Source of the DNA: Virgibacillus salexigens
GTDB lineage: Bacteria > Bacillota > Bacilli > Bacillales > Amphibacillaceae
Length of the DNA stretch: 64,000 bases
Reading direction: 5' to 3'
Assembly: GCF_014905415.1 (NCBI RefSeq)
Contig: NZ_BNEO01000001.1
Coordinates: 620,001-684,000 of the forward strand
The position numbers and the translations under genes are program-made. This document shows positions 55,736 to 64,000 of the stretch, piece after piece. The notes under the pieces are model-generated. The model ran no database searches and had not been told where the DNA came from. It saw only the letters and a program-made list of their open reading frames with translations. Within the stretch, counting starts at the first letter, position 1; the number at the start of each line of letters is the position of its first letter.

Positions 55736-56149
55736 TTATTGCTTCTTAATTACAATCGATAATTTATAATTTGCATGCTTATTTAAGCCCAACAAAAAAT
55801 CATCTAATACTTCATTTGATGGAAATCTACATTCAAGAAGATAACAACCATCTCCACTGATTTTATAATTGCTTATTATATGCTTCTCTTGAGTGTTAAT
55901 AAAGGAAAGGAAAGGCTGATGATTGGTACTTCGTATAATAATTGTAATAAAGGCATATACATAACAACCTAATTTTACTTGGTTTATCTTTATTGTATAT
56001 CCCTCAATTACTCCCTTTTCCTCTAATTTAGTGACTCTATCTGCAGCAGCTTGTCCAGTCAAATGAACTTTTTCCCCCAGTTCTTTCATCGTTATACGAC
56101 TGTTCTCGTTAAGTTCCTCCAAAATCTGCATATCCGTATTATCCAGCAT
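55736..56149 (-). CDS. Lrp/AsnC-family regulator
   Basis: About 137 residues: an N-terminal helix-turn-helix (MLDNTDMQILEELNENSRITMKELGEKVHLTGQAAADRVTKLEEKGVI) and a RAM/AsnC ligand domain (about 65-135). ATG 56149 starts the canonical N-terminus; the frame could extend to a TTG at 56167. It diverges from an MBL-fold gene and probably regulates it or amino acid metabolism nearby. Confidence 0.85.
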   Translation of the reverse strand: MLDNTDMQILEELNENSRITMKELGEKVHLTGQAAADRVTKLEEKGVIEGYTIKINQVKLGCYVYAFITIIIRSTNHQPFLSFINTQEKHIISNYKISGDGCYLLECRFPSNEVLDDFLLGLNKHANYKLSIVIKKQ

Positions 56150-56264
56150 TCGGTCAAATCCTTTCAATTATCAAGTCAAACAGCAAAAAGTCTTGATTTT
56201 ATCCATGTATTCTTAATTGATCCTAGTATAAAATATACTTAAATAAAAGCAAGGGAGTTTTATT

Positions 56265-57026
56265 ATGAATATACAACAAATCCGAAATGCAACTCTTGTA
56301 GTTGACTATGCAGATAAAAAGTTTTTAATCGACCCTTTTTTAGCAGATAAGGGGACTTATCCTCCTTTCCCAAATTCAGCTAGACAGGAACAAAATAACC
56401 CTTTAGTGAACTTACCAACATCGATAGATAAAATTATATCCAACATCAATGCCGTCATTGTAACGCATCTACATTTAGATCACTTTGATGAAGTTGCCAA
56501 AGAAGTATTACCAAAAGATATCAAGATGTTTGTACAAAACGAAGAAGATGCGAAAGAAGTAGAAAAAGAGGGTTTCCAAAATGTAGAGGTTTTACAAGAA
56601 GATTCCGTTTTTGAAGATGTTAAGTTAATTAAAACGAAGGGGAATCATGGAAGAGGAGAAATAGTAAAACTTGCTGGTCCAGTTTGTGGTGTTGTTTTCA
56701 AACACCCAATGGAGAAAACGTTATATGTAGCAGGAGATACGGTTTGGTATGAAGGTGTGCAAGAAGAGATTAATGCACACAATCCAGCAATCATTGTCGT
56801 AAATGCTGGAGATAACCAATTCCTAGAAGGCGGTTCTCTTGTGATGAGTAAAGATGATGTTTATCAAGTATCTAAGGCTTCCCCTCATGCAAAAATTATC
56901 GCAAGTCATATGGAGGCTGTGAACCATTGGACATTGTCCAGAGAAGAATTAAAAAGCTTTATTAATGAAAAAGGAATCTCCTCTAACGTGTTCGTGCCAG
57001 AAGATGGGGAATCATTTTCATTTTAA
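56265..57026 (+). CDS. Metallo-beta-lactamase-fold hydrolase
   Basis: A 253-residue MBL-fold protein: VIVTHLHLDHFDEV is the THxHxDH metal site, KTKGNHGRG and VAGDTVWYEG supply further ligands (His and Asp), and IIASHMEAVNHW the last. It resembles the UlaG/YtkL-like branch of L-ascorbate lactonases and other hydrolases rather than beta-lactamases proper. AAGGGAG lies before the ATG. The divergent Lrp gene suggests a link to an amino-acid signal, but the substrate is unknown. Confidence 0.87.
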   Translation: MNIQQIRNATLVVDYADKKFLIDPFLADKGTYPPFPNSARQEQNNPLVNLPTSIDKIISNINAVIVTHLHLDHFDEVAKEVLPKDIKMFVQNEEDAKEVEKEGFQNVEVLQEDSVFEDVKLIKTKGNHGRGEIVKLAGPVCGVVFKHPMEKTLYVAGDTVWYEGVQEEINAHNPAIIVVNAGDNQFLEGGSLVMSKDDVYQVSKASPHAKIIASHMEAVNHWTLSREELKSFINEKGISSNVFVPEDGESFSF

Positions 57027-57031
57027 GGTAA

Positions 57032-57067
57032 AAACAGACAGAAAGAATAAATTCTGTCTGTTTTTCT
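57032..57067 (+). terminator. Terminator of the MBL-fold gene
   Basis: A perfect 14-bp stem (57032-57045 with 57054-57067) ends in TTTTT; it is symmetrical and may act both ways. Confidence 0.88.
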
Positions 57068-57212
57068 AGTACTTTAAATGCTCCAAATTCAACTACATAC
57101 CTCAATAACTAGATTAGATCTTCCATTACACATAGGACAAATGGTATTGATTTTAAGCGGGAGCCGATTCTGTCGGAACAGACAACAAACATACGATAGA
57201 GCAATCGTTACA

Positions 57213-58136
57213 TTAACTATAATGAATCGTTAATACGATATCTTGATCATAATCACCAAATCCTTTACCAAATAAATTAATACCTCCTTTATGTATTGCA
57301 TCTTCTTTAATGCCTACTTTAATTGATACAAAATTCTTTTCTAGTAGATTTAATTCGTCGAGGGTACATGCCGATAATTGAAAGTCATCAATAAATGTTT
57401 CATGCTTGGTAACCTTCCACGTTTTTAAACTGCCATACTGTGTACTGGTAGTATCAGCCCAGTAACTTGGATTAAGTTTCCCTGGACGATCTCCATAATC
57501 CCCTGGACTCGTCCATGTCCCAATATCTACACCGTTAATCCATAACGTAATATCCGATGGCCAATTGGGGTCATGATTCGGTGCTTCCGAACATATCTCC
57601 ATGGAAAGTTGTAGGCTAGAGATCGTCGCACCACTTGGAATTACGATAGGAAATTTATATTCAAAATATCCCTTTCTGGTCCAAATTAATTGTGCTTTTG
57701 AGCGCTCTGGGCTATAAAAATGAACCGGTTCATCTTCAGGAATCAAGAATTGCTCTTGATTTACCATGCCACAAGTAGGGGCCACTTGAAAATCGGTATA
57801 CTGACCAATCGGCATTTCTAATCGATAGCTTTGATTCTCCATATAGAAATTATCTTTTTTATTTAATTGAATATGAATATCATCGAAATTTCTTGTACAA
57901 ACTTTCATAGCTCCCCTACTTGCCGGTCGAAGTTCTGTATGTATTAATGCAGCTTGTTCCAGCACCTTCACATGTGACGCTGTGGTAGAAACGGGTATGC
58001 CTAATGTCTCAGCCATTTGGTGGATATTCATATTTCCTTCATTAAGTAGATTAATAATTTGCAGACGAACATCGGAAGCTAGCGCATGGGCCACTTTCTT
58101 TAAATTATCTGTGTCTTTTATGGATAGTTCTAGCAA
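57213..58136 (-). CDS. ArsR-type regulator with large C-terminal beta-rich domain
   Basis: Residues 1-90 form an ArsR/SmtB-type winged helix (LASDVRLQIINLLNEGNMNIHQMAETLGIPVSTTASHVKVLEQAALIH), without the CxC metal motif. The remaining 200 residues are beta-strand rich (APTCGMVNQEQFLIPEDEP...GYFEYKFPIVIPSGATI) with a probable carbohydrate-binding or jelly-roll fold that is unusual for the family. The start is TTG with AGGAGG 6 nt upstream. No operon partner adjoins it. It may sense a sugar, an inference from the C-terminal fold. Confidence 0.78.
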   Translation of the reverse strand: MLELSIKDTDNLKKVAHALASDVRLQIINLLNEGNMNIHQMAETLGIPVSTTASHVKVLEQAALIHTELRPASRGAMKVCTRNFDDIHIQLNKKDNFYMENQSYRLEMPIGQYTDFQVAPTCGMVNQEQFLIPEDEPVHFYSPERSKAQLIWTRKGYFEYKFPIVIPSGATISSLQLSMEICSEAPNHDPNWPSDITLWINGVDIGTWTSPGDYGDRPGKLNPSYWADTTSTQYGSLKTWKVTKHETFIDDFQLSACTLDELNLLEKNFVSIKVGIKEDAIHKGGINLFGKGFGDYDQDIVLTIHYS

Positions 58137-58137
58137 A

Positions 58138-58583
58138 AGAATCCTCCTCTACGATTAGATTGATTTTATTACAAGATTGTTAGAAATATACAAACTTTAT
58201 ATTTATTTCTTACTATATTACTATATATTTTGGAATAAATGAATACGCCATCCTCTCTAAATGGAAAAATCCTACATTGAAAAAATGAAATTCCAAAAAA
58301 TCTAAAATGATATTGATTTCAATACATTGCTGAAAATGGACCAAAAACATATACATTCAAAGATGGAGCTAAAATGGAAGTCGGTTCTGAATACGTATGA
58401 CCGGAACGAGAAGTGCCAACAGTTATGAAACTGTTTGATTTAATTAATTTAATTTAGCAATAGCTTTTTAAAGATTTCACAGCCCCTTTAAAGAGCTATT
58501 TTTATATGTGGGGCCTTAGGATATGGATATAATGATATTTAATTGTTATTATAAGGTGGAAGTAATATTTGTGAGGTGATTTT
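58138..58583. other. Intergenic region with a possible gene remnant
   Basis: On the plus strand around 58325-58457 a short frame reads YIAENGPKTYTFKDGAKMEVGSEYV, then a TGA, then PEREVPTVMKLFDLINLI. A single TGG-to-TGA change would join the two parts, so this may be the end of a lost gene. Nothing else is seen. Confidence 0.35.
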
Positions 58584-58763
58584 ATGACTATGCAGGAATT
58601 AATGCCTTTAATAATCATCTTTATTAACTTAATTTTTACTATAGCGATAGCTTTTGGAATAGTTTTTATTGTTAAGTATGTGAAATCCAAGAATTCTTCT
58701 AGAGATAAGTTAGAGGAAAGAGTTGAAAAGTTGGAAGAGAAAGTAAACAACAAATTCAAGTAA
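58584..58763 (+). CDS. Small membrane protein, DUF4083-like
   Basis: A 59-residue ORF with a GAGGTG ribosome site 5 nt before the ATG. One membrane helix (about residues 8-30, PLIIIFINLIFTIAIAFGIVF) precedes a basic turn and a charged coiled-coil-like tail (LEERVEKLEEKVNN). The layout (short N-terminus, helix, coiled coil) is that of the widespread Bacillus DUF4083-type proteins, whose function I do not know. A strong terminator follows. Confidence 0.72.
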   Translation: MTMQELMPLIIIFINLIFTIAIAFGIVFIVKYVKSKNSSRDKLEERVEKLEEKVNNKFK

Positions 58764-58820
58764 TGGTTACTTCTATATATACAATACCTTATTTTATGGG
58801 AATATGAACAAATTATATAA

Positions 58821-58850
58821 AAATCCTGCTCAATATGAGCAGGATTTTTT
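58821..58850 (+). terminator. Terminator of the small membrane protein gene
   Basis: AAATCCTGCTCA (58821-58832) and TGAGCAGGATTT (58836-58847) form a stem with a T-run on the plus strand. Confidence 0.85.
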
Positions 58851-58864
58851 ACTGTTATTTTAGT

Positions 58865-59118
58865 CTAAAAATTAACGAAGTAATTATAATACTCCTGGTT
58901 TGCTTGTGCCAACACTTGAGCAGCCTGCGTAAGAATATTATTCTTAGTGAAATTCATCATTTCTTTGGCCATATCAACAACTCTAATATGTGACTCAGCA
59001 GCTGTTCCGTTTTCAGTAAATGCTCCTTAATCGTATGCTCTAGACGGTTTTGTACTGCACCTAATGAAGAACATTGGGTAGATACTGAATTAATAGCATC
59101 ATCAGTTTTCTTAAATTC
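58865..59118 (-). pseudogene. Flagellin C-terminal remnant
   Basis: On the minus strand, DDAINSVSTQCSSLGAVQNRLEHTI is the well-known start of the flagellin C-terminal D0/D1 region; after a frameshift near 59025 it continues as ENGTAAESHIRVVDMAKEMM, then FTKNNILTQAAQVLAQANQ and stops at 58865. The N-terminal two-thirds of flagellin and any promoter are absent. This is a decayed hag-type gene or a transferred fragment, lying immediately downstream of the nhaC-type gene. Confidence 0.8.
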
Positions 59119-59191
59119 GTCGTCGAAGCAAAACGGTACAGCTTCTTTACTGTTGAACTTGCTCCAAAGAATGAAATCTCCCTTCTTTTCC

Positions 59192-60754
59192 CTACCCCAC
59201 ATCCTCATCTATTTCCAATCGTTCTCCTTCCCTTTGTTCATGCCGATTCCCTAAATACCGTATAATAAAAAATTGAACCACAATACCGACAATTAAGAGA
59301 ATGATACTATTGTCAATGAATGTATAACTTACGTACATTACTCCAGCAATACTAGCTGGTACAAGGGCATAAGGTATTTGTGTATTCACATGGGCAATGT
59401 GATCGGATTCGGAGAAGATCGATGCCATCACGGTCGTATCAGAGATTGGTGAGACATGGTCTCCAAAGATTGCCCCAGCAAAGATTGCTCCAATTACTAT
59501 TGCAATTAATTCTTCTCCTCCCATTGAATAACCCAGCGGAATAGCAATCGGCGTCAAGATCGACATGGTGCCCCAAGATGTTCCTGTAGCAAACGAGATA
59601 AACATCGCAATTATAAATACGAGAAATGGCAATAATGCTTCAGTCATCCACCCTTGTGTGGCTTTAACTACAAATTCCGCTGTACCCAGCTCAGAAGTTA
59701 CTGTACCGATTGACCATGCTAAAACAATAATAATTAATGCTGGCAACATGGTACGAATCCCACCTAACAATGTATCCTCACAAGCCTTTAAACGCATACC
59801 TTGGAGTAAAGCTAGGATAATGCCAACGGTTGTCATTGCAAATGCTCCCCAAGTAAGTGCTACAGAAACATCTGTATCTGCAAGTGCGTCCATAATGGAC
59901 TTTCCTTCAGCGCCACCTCCTGAATACCATAGCCCCCAAATGCTGACAGATATTAACGTGACAAGAGGCAGAATAAAATTCCAAACGCTACTCACTTTTT
60001 TATGCGGTTCCCCCAAATCCTGGTCAACCGAAGACAATGGTGTCGATCCATCTGGAATCAACTTCCCGGTTGTATGCGCACGTTTTTCCGCTTTTGCCAT
60101 CGGTCCAAAATCCTTTAATAAAATGATCATGGGTACAGCTAGCAAACAGAGAATCGCATAGAAATTCCAAGGAATCGATTGTAAGAAAACAAAGTACGGA
60201 TCTATACCTGCTATACCAATCGTAGCAAATGCTGCTGCTATTAAAGATACTTGAAAGCCAATCCAATCTGAAACTGGGCCAATTGTTGAAATCGGTGCTG
60301 CGGTTGAATCAATGATATAAGATAATTTCTCACGTGATACTTGATGTTTTGCAGTAATATCCTTTGTTGCATTTCCCACGATTACGGAATTTACATAATC
60401 ATTAAAAAAGACGACTAGCCCTAATATATATGGTAGGAATAGTACTCGCTTTTTTGTGGTTAATTTATTTTCCAATAAGCGTATAAGCCCTTCTGAACCA
60501 CCGGTCTTAAACATAAATGCTGCCCCTGTTCCTAACAATGCTGTCATGACAAGGAAACGTGCATTCCAAGGATCAATCATCACATCTTTCATCCATGTAA
60601 AGGTCATACCGACTGCAGCAAAAGGATTTCCACCAGCTGCAATCAATCCTCCAACCCAAATACTAATAAATAAAGAAAACAACACACGCTTTGTAAAAAT
60701 CGCCAATAATACAGCAACAATTGGTGGAATAATTGATAAAAAGTCCATAAACAT
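59192..60754 (-). CDS. nhaC: Na+/H+ antiporter, NhaC family
   Basis: A polytopic membrane protein of about 520 residues with some 11-12 helices. FFNDYVNSVIVGN and DYIIDSTAAPISTIGPVSDW are characteristic of the NhaC family, as is a C-terminal FATGTSWGTMSILTPIAIPL with IFGDHVSPISDTT. It exchanges Na for protons (or sometimes carboxylates, as in the malate/lactate antiporters of the same family). ATG 60754 lies 5 nt after GGAGG. It fits a halotolerant organism. Confidence 0.88.
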   Translation of the reverse strand: MFMDFLSIIPPIVAVLLAIFTKRVLFSLFISIWVGGLIAAGGNPFAAVGMTFTWMKDVMIDPWNARFLVMTALLGTGAAFMFKTGGSEGLIRLLENKLTTKKRVLFLPYILGLVVFFNDYVNSVIVGNATKDITAKHQVSREKLSYIIDSTAAPISTIGPVSDWIGFQVSLIAAAFATIGIAGIDPYFVFLQSIPWNFYAILCLLAVPMIILLKDFGPMAKAEKRAHTTGKLIPDGSTPLSSVDQDLGEPHKKVSSVWNFILPLVTLISVSIWGLWYSGGGAEGKSIMDALADTDVSVALTWGAFAMTTVGIILALLQGMRLKACEDTLLGGIRTMLPALIIIVLAWSIGTVTSELGTAEFVVKATQGWMTEALLPFLVFIIAMFISFATGTSWGTMSILTPIAIPLGYSMGGEELIAIVIGAIFAGAIFGDHVSPISDTTVMASIFSESDHIAHVNTQIPYALVPASIAGVMYVSYTFIDNSIILLIVGIVVQFFIIRYLGNRHEQREGERLEIDEDVG

Positions 60755-60985
60755 GTCAACCTCCAATAATTGTGAAATTCAGTGACTTATCTTTTAAACA
60801 GCATCCTTCCTCTTGCTTCATTCTTATATTTTGTTCATTTATCTTACGTTTATATTTTTATTATTACAAGTTATAAAATATTCAGACAAAAGTCGTCTAG
60901 CAACATGAATCAAAAGTTTTAGCGGTATAATAAAGGGTAGGTAGTAATAGCTACCCTTATGTTTATACTGAAGGAGGAAATATCC

Positions 60986-61755
60986 ATGCAATTCAAAGAT
61001 AAAGTCGTACTTATAACAGGAGCAGCAGGAGGAATTGGAATTGCTGCAGCTAAAAAGTTCGCAGAGAAGGTGCCAAACTAGCACTTGTCGATCTTAAGAA
61101 AGATGCACTTGAAAAAGCAGCGGAATCCGTTCAAGCTGATGATATTCTCTTACTGGATGCCGATGTTTCAAAAGAAGCAGATGTTAAAACATATGTCGAT
61201 CAGACCAACAAACATTTCGGGCGCATTGATGTGTTTATTAATAATGCTGGCATTAATGGAGCGTTCGCAAACATTACGGAGCAAACAGCTGATAATTACC
61301 ATGCGGTATTTGGAGTAAATATAATGGGCGCATTCTTCGGCTTAAAATATGTACTTAAACAAATGAAGGAACAAAATAGTGGTGCTGTAGTGAATACAGC
61401 CTCGAATGGTGGCCTACTTGGTGCCCCAGGTATGAGTGCTTATGTTGCATCGAAACATGCCGTTATCGGGCTTAATAAAACAGCAGCCCTTGAGATGGCA
61501 GAATATAACGTCCGCGTGAATGCAGTTGCCCCCTCAGGGGTCGATACGGCTATGATGAAATCCATAGAAAAAAATGCGATGGGTGAAAACGCTGGAGAAG
61601 CAAGAAAACAATTCGAAGCTTCCGTTCCGCTGAACCGCTATGCTACAGCTGAGGAAATTGCCGACTTAATGCTCTTCCTTTCTTCTGAAAAAGCATCGTT
61701 CATCAGCGGTTCCTACTACCGAATTGACGGCGCACAAGGTGCTACATCCGTTTAA
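60986..61755 (+). pseudogene. SDR family gene interrupted by a frameshift
   Basis: From ATG 60986 (AAGGAGG 8 nt upstream) the frame reads MQFKDKVVLITGAAGGIGIAAA and stops after AEKVPN. In the +1 frame from about 61065 the expected LALVDLKKDALEKAA continues through NNAGINGAF, TASNGG and YVASKHAVIG to a normal end at 61755. One missing base near 61065-61075 (GAGAAGGTGCC) would explain this. Joined, it is a complete 256-residue SDR. The later part alone (starting at 61231) lacks the cofactor site. It is a mutation or sequencing indel. Confidence 0.8.
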
Positions 61756-61760
61756 TATTT

Positions 61761-61796
61761 AAAAATGACAGCCCAGATCTGGACTGTCATTTTTTA
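61761..61796 (+). terminator. Terminator between the SDR gene and rocA
   Basis: AATGACAG, CCAGATCTGG and CTGTCATT form a long symmetrical hairpin with A and T runs, suited to terminate both converging genes. Confidence 0.85.
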
Positions 61797-61805
61797 TACT
61801 CCTTC

Positions 61806-63353
61806 CTAAAACATTTCCGATACGGTTTTTGCATGGAGGAATTGTGGTAAATAATCCGGGCCTCCCGCCTTTCCGTTTGTACCTGACATTTTGAATCCAC
61901 CAAATGGCTGATAACCTACAATTGCAGCTGTGCAACCTCGATTGAAATATAGATTCCCTACTTGGAACTCATAGCGAGCACGGTCTAAGTGTTTGCGATT
62001 ATTGGAAATCACTGCACCAGTTAGTGCATATTCTGTATTATTTGCGATGTCTAATAATTCATCAAAATCCTTTGCCTTTGCAAAACCAACGATAGGTCCA
62101 AAGATTTCTTCTTGCATAATTTGAGCGTTTGGATCGACATCTTTAAAGATCGTTGGATAAACAAAATAACCGTTGGAATCATCCATCTCCCCGCCGTAAG
62201 CAAGCTCTCCTTCTGTTTTTCCAATATCAATATATTGTTTGATTTTATCGAATTGCTTTTGATTAATTACCGCACTCATATAAAAATCCTGTTCAGCCGT
62301 ATTTCCGATTGTAATTTGCTTTGTTTTCTCAATCGCTTTGGTAAGTACTTCATCATAAACAGCCTCATGAATAATAGCACGTGAACAAGCGGAACATTTT
62401 TGGCCTTGAAATCCAAATGCAGATTGAACAATCGCGTCTGCCGCAAGATCGATGTCTGCATCATTATCGACTATAATTGTATCCTTTCCGCCCATTTCAG
62501 CGACTACCCGCTTGAGGAAATCTTGACCTTCCTGTATCTTTGCAGCACGTTCTATAATTCGTGTTCCTGTTGCACGTGAACCAGTAAAGTTAATAAAATG
62601 TGTTTTCGAATGGTCAACCAGATAATCGCCAATTTCTTTAGGATCACCAGGGACAAAATGGATAGCTCCATCTGGTACGCCTGCTTCCATTAAAGCTTCC
62701 ACAAGCTTATAAGCAATTACAGGTGTATTCTCCGAAGGCTTTAGTAATACCGTATTCCCGGCAACCAATGGGCCGACAGTGGTACCGCAAACGATTGCAA
62801 ACGCAAAGTTCCATGGTGGGATAGCTACCCCTGGTCCCAGCGGCTGGTAAAAATACGAATTATTCTCATTTGGACGATCCTCCACCCATTTTCCTTCGGC
62901 AAGCTTTATCATTTCTCTTCCATAATATTCGAGGAAATCGATACCTTCTGCAATGTCAGCATCCGCTTGTCCCCAAGGCTTACCTGCATCATAGACGAGT
63001 ATAGAGGCGAATTCATATTTCTTTCTACGAACAATCGCAGCTGTCCGGAACAGCACCTCTGCACGTGCCTCCGCACTCCAACGCCCCCATTCTTTAAACG
63101 CCTCTTGTGCCGCATTCATCGCTTGATCAATATGATCCGTTGACGCCATAGAAGCTTTCCCAACAACTTGTTCTTTGTTTGCCGGATTTATAGAGACGAT
63201 TTTTTCTTCCGTATATACTTTTTGCCCATTAATCATTAATGGAATATCCTCTCCTAATTGACTCTCTGTTTTCTTTAAGACTTGTCGAAACGCTTCTCGA
63301 TTCGCAGATTCATTAAAGTCAGTAAACGGTTCATGCTTAAACGGTAAAACCAT
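61806..63353 (-). CDS. rocA: L-glutamate gamma-semialdehyde dehydrogenase
   Basis: A 515-residue aldehyde dehydrogenase converting pyrroline-5-carboxylate/glutamate semialdehyde to glutamate with NAD, the last step in arginine and proline breakdown. The N-terminus (HEPFTDF...[10 protein letters not shown]), [26 protein letters not shown] and the catalytic Cys in [11 protein letters not shown] fit RocA/PutC; the C-terminal [19 protein letters not shown] is typical. It is a lone gene here; proline from the dehydrogenase operon could feed it, but this is inference. A CcpA-like palindrome lies upstream. Confidence 0.94.
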   Translation of the reverse strand: MVLPFKHEPFTDFNESANREAFRQVLKKTESQLGEDIPLMINGQKVYTEEKIVSINPANKEQVVGKASMASTDHIDQAMNAAQEAFKEWGRWSAEARAEVLFRTAAIVRRKKYEFASILVYDAGKPWGQADADIAEGIDFLEYYGREMIKLAEGKWVEDRPNENNSYFYQPLGPGVAIPPWNFAFAIVCGTTVGPLVAGNTVLLKPSENTPVIAYKLVEALMEAGVPDGAIHFVPGDPKEIGDYLVDHSKTHFINFTGSRATGTRIIERAAKIQEGQDFLKRVVAEMGGKDTIIVDNDADIDLAADAIVQSAFGFQGQKCSACSRAIIHEAVYDEVLTKAIEKTKQITIGNTAEQDFYMSAVINQKQFDKIKQYIDIGKTEGELAYGGEMDDSNGYFVYPTIFKDVDPNAQIMQEEIFGPIVGFAKAKDFDELLDIANNTEYALTGAVISNNRKHLDRARYEFQVGNLYFNRGCTAAIVGYQPFGGFKMSGTNGKAGGPDYLPQFLHAKTVSEMF

Positions 63354-63405
63354 ATAACTTCCTCCTTATAAACACGTTTATATACCGATTCCCAAGACAT
63401 AAACT

Positions 63406-63420
63406 TGTAAAACGTTTACA
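63406..63420. promoter_or_regulatory. Palindromic operator (cre-like) upstream of rocA
   Basis: TGTAAAACGTTTACA is a near-perfect palindrome, 53 bp from the start codon, matching cre at about 12 of 14 positions. It could equally be an operator for another LacI-type regulator. Confidence 0.5.
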
Positions 63421-63432
63421 GAACAAAGGCTT

Positions 63433-63466
63433 AAAAAAAAGACCTCCATCGTTACATGAAGGTCTT
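63433..63466 (-). terminator. Terminator of the LCP-family gene
   Basis: AGACCT/AGGTCT arms with a 14-nt loop and a T8 run on the minus strand, 12 bp after the stop. Confidence 0.8.
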
Positions 63467-63477
63467 ATCCATTCCCA

Positions 63478-64000
63478 TTATGATTTTATTTCGTTAATCA
63501 TTCCGTGTACTTTCGTGATTTCTTCATCTGGCACAATGTAATAATAAGTGCCATCAATCTTGGTGCCGCTCCCCTCCATCATATAGCTAACAACGTTTTT
63601 CCTTACATTTGTATAGTTAAAAAGTAAATCTTTCATATCATCAAAATCCATATTTGTCGCCATATTGTTTCCTAATACATCGATGACACCGCTGATTTTG
63701 TTGACTGAGGCGACGGAAGCACCTTTATCGACAATGCCTTCGATCACTTTACGCTGGCGCTCGGTACGCCCAAAGTCTCCGGCATTGTCCTGTTTACGCA
63801 TACGTACAAATGCCATAGTTTTCGCTCCATCCATCTCTACTGGTCCTTTCGTAAAATTATACGTACCATCATTCCAGGCAATCTCGTTATTTACTTCGAT
63901 GGTACCAAGCTGGTCAACCAGTTCTTCGAGCCCTTCCATGTTCATACGTACAAAATAATCCAGCTCAATATCTAAGAAGTTTTCTACTGTTGCTATTGAC
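63478..64000 (-). CDS. LytR-CpsA-Psr family protein, 5' end beyond window
   Basis: The last 173 residues of an LCP phosphotransferase, which attaches wall teichoic acid or similar polymers to peptidoglycan outside the membrane. The frame is open to the window edge (FLDIELDYFVRMNMEGLEEL), followed by MAFVRMRKQDNAGDFGRTERQRKVIEG, the conserved arginine-rich pyrophosphate-binding segment. The N-terminal membrane anchor is not in view. An internal ATG near 63945 is not the start because the conserved domain extends upstream of it. Confidence 0.92.
   Translation of the reverse strand, partial: SIATVENFLDIELDYFVRMNMEGLEELVDQLGTIEVNNEIAWNDGTYNFTKGPVEMDGAKTMAFVRMRKQDNAGDFGRTERQRKVIEGIVDKGASVASVNKISGVIDVLGNNMATNMDFDDMKDLLFNYTNVRKNVVSYMMEGSGTKIDGTYYYIVPDEEITKVHGMINEIKS

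Noticed and set aside
58502-58759. Minus-strand 85-codon ORF
   Set aside because: It is antisense to the small membrane protein gene at 58584, which has a good ribosome site and terminator.
1-64000. CRISPR arrays, tRNA or rRNA genes, attachment sites, intact insertion sequences
   Set aside because: No regularly spaced direct repeats, no cloverleaf-like or ribosomal RNA sequence and no transposase or integrase frames were found.

Overview
The window looks like chromosomal DNA from an AT-rich, Gram-positive bacillus of the Bacillaceae, most like the halotolerant Oceanobacillus/Virgibacillus/Gracilibacillus group. Supporting signs are strong AGGAGG-type ribosome binding sites, many TTG/GTG starts, B. 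subtilis-style operons (manR-manP-manA, tenI-thiO-thiS-thiG-thiF, Zur boxes), a BCCT transporter and an NhaC antiporter. The genus is an inference. No tRNA, rRNA, CRISPR array, prophage or intact transposase was seen.

Layout. 0-8 kb: a glycan locus with a sugar ABC permease (cut by the left edge), its binding lipoprotein, a 1345-residue GH101 endo-alpha-N-acetylgalactosaminidase and an AraC-type regulator. The promoters of the binding protein and GH101 genes share the same layout (twin ATATTG sites 21 bp apart, a cre-like site and a -10 box at identical distances). 8-14 kb: a frameshifted membrane gene and the mannose PTS locus. 14-20 kb: a GNAT acetyltransferase, an HpaB-type hydroxylase, an unknown 462-residue protein and two SDR enzymes. 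20-27 kb: a zinc-starvation regulon with six Zur boxes, znuA (with ZinT domain), znuCB, a frameshifted zur, the zinc-independent S14 gene and three decayed genes (two COG0523 GTPase tails and one flavoprotein). 27-31 kb: thiazole biosynthesis under a TPP riboswitch with a clear terminator. 31-35.5 kb: a BCCT carrier with a terminator hairpin in its leader, an APC permease, and about 600 bp with no gene but many hairpins. 35.5-41 kb: taurine degradation (xsc, LysR regulator, tpa, ald). 41-49 kb: two GntR regulators, a SolA-like oxidase, an SSS symporter and a four-gene flavoprotein/iron-sulfur dehydrogenase. 49-55.5 kb: a second glycan operon with a binding protein, two permeases, a GH2 enzyme and a sulfatase. 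55.7-64 kb: an Lrp regulator facing a metallo-beta-lactamase-fold gene, an ArsR-type regulator, a flagellin relic, an NhaC antiporter, a frameshifted SDR, rocA and a truncated LCP gene.

How the parts fit together. The two glycan operons suggest use of O-linked and sulfated glycans: extracellular GH101 would release a Gal-GalNAc-type sugar for the adjacent ABC system, while the second operon would import an oligosaccharide for GH2 and the sulfatase. The middle of the window is devoted to small amino compounds: taurine to acetyl phosphate and sulfite, and N-methyl, D- or hydroxylated amino acids through flavoenzymes.

Most notable are the twin AraC/CcpA promoters, the frameshifted zur inside its own regulon, the ORF-less structured segment at 34.9-35.5 kb, and the number of frameshifted or decayed genes. 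Whether some frameshifts are sequencing errors cannot be decided from sequence alone.
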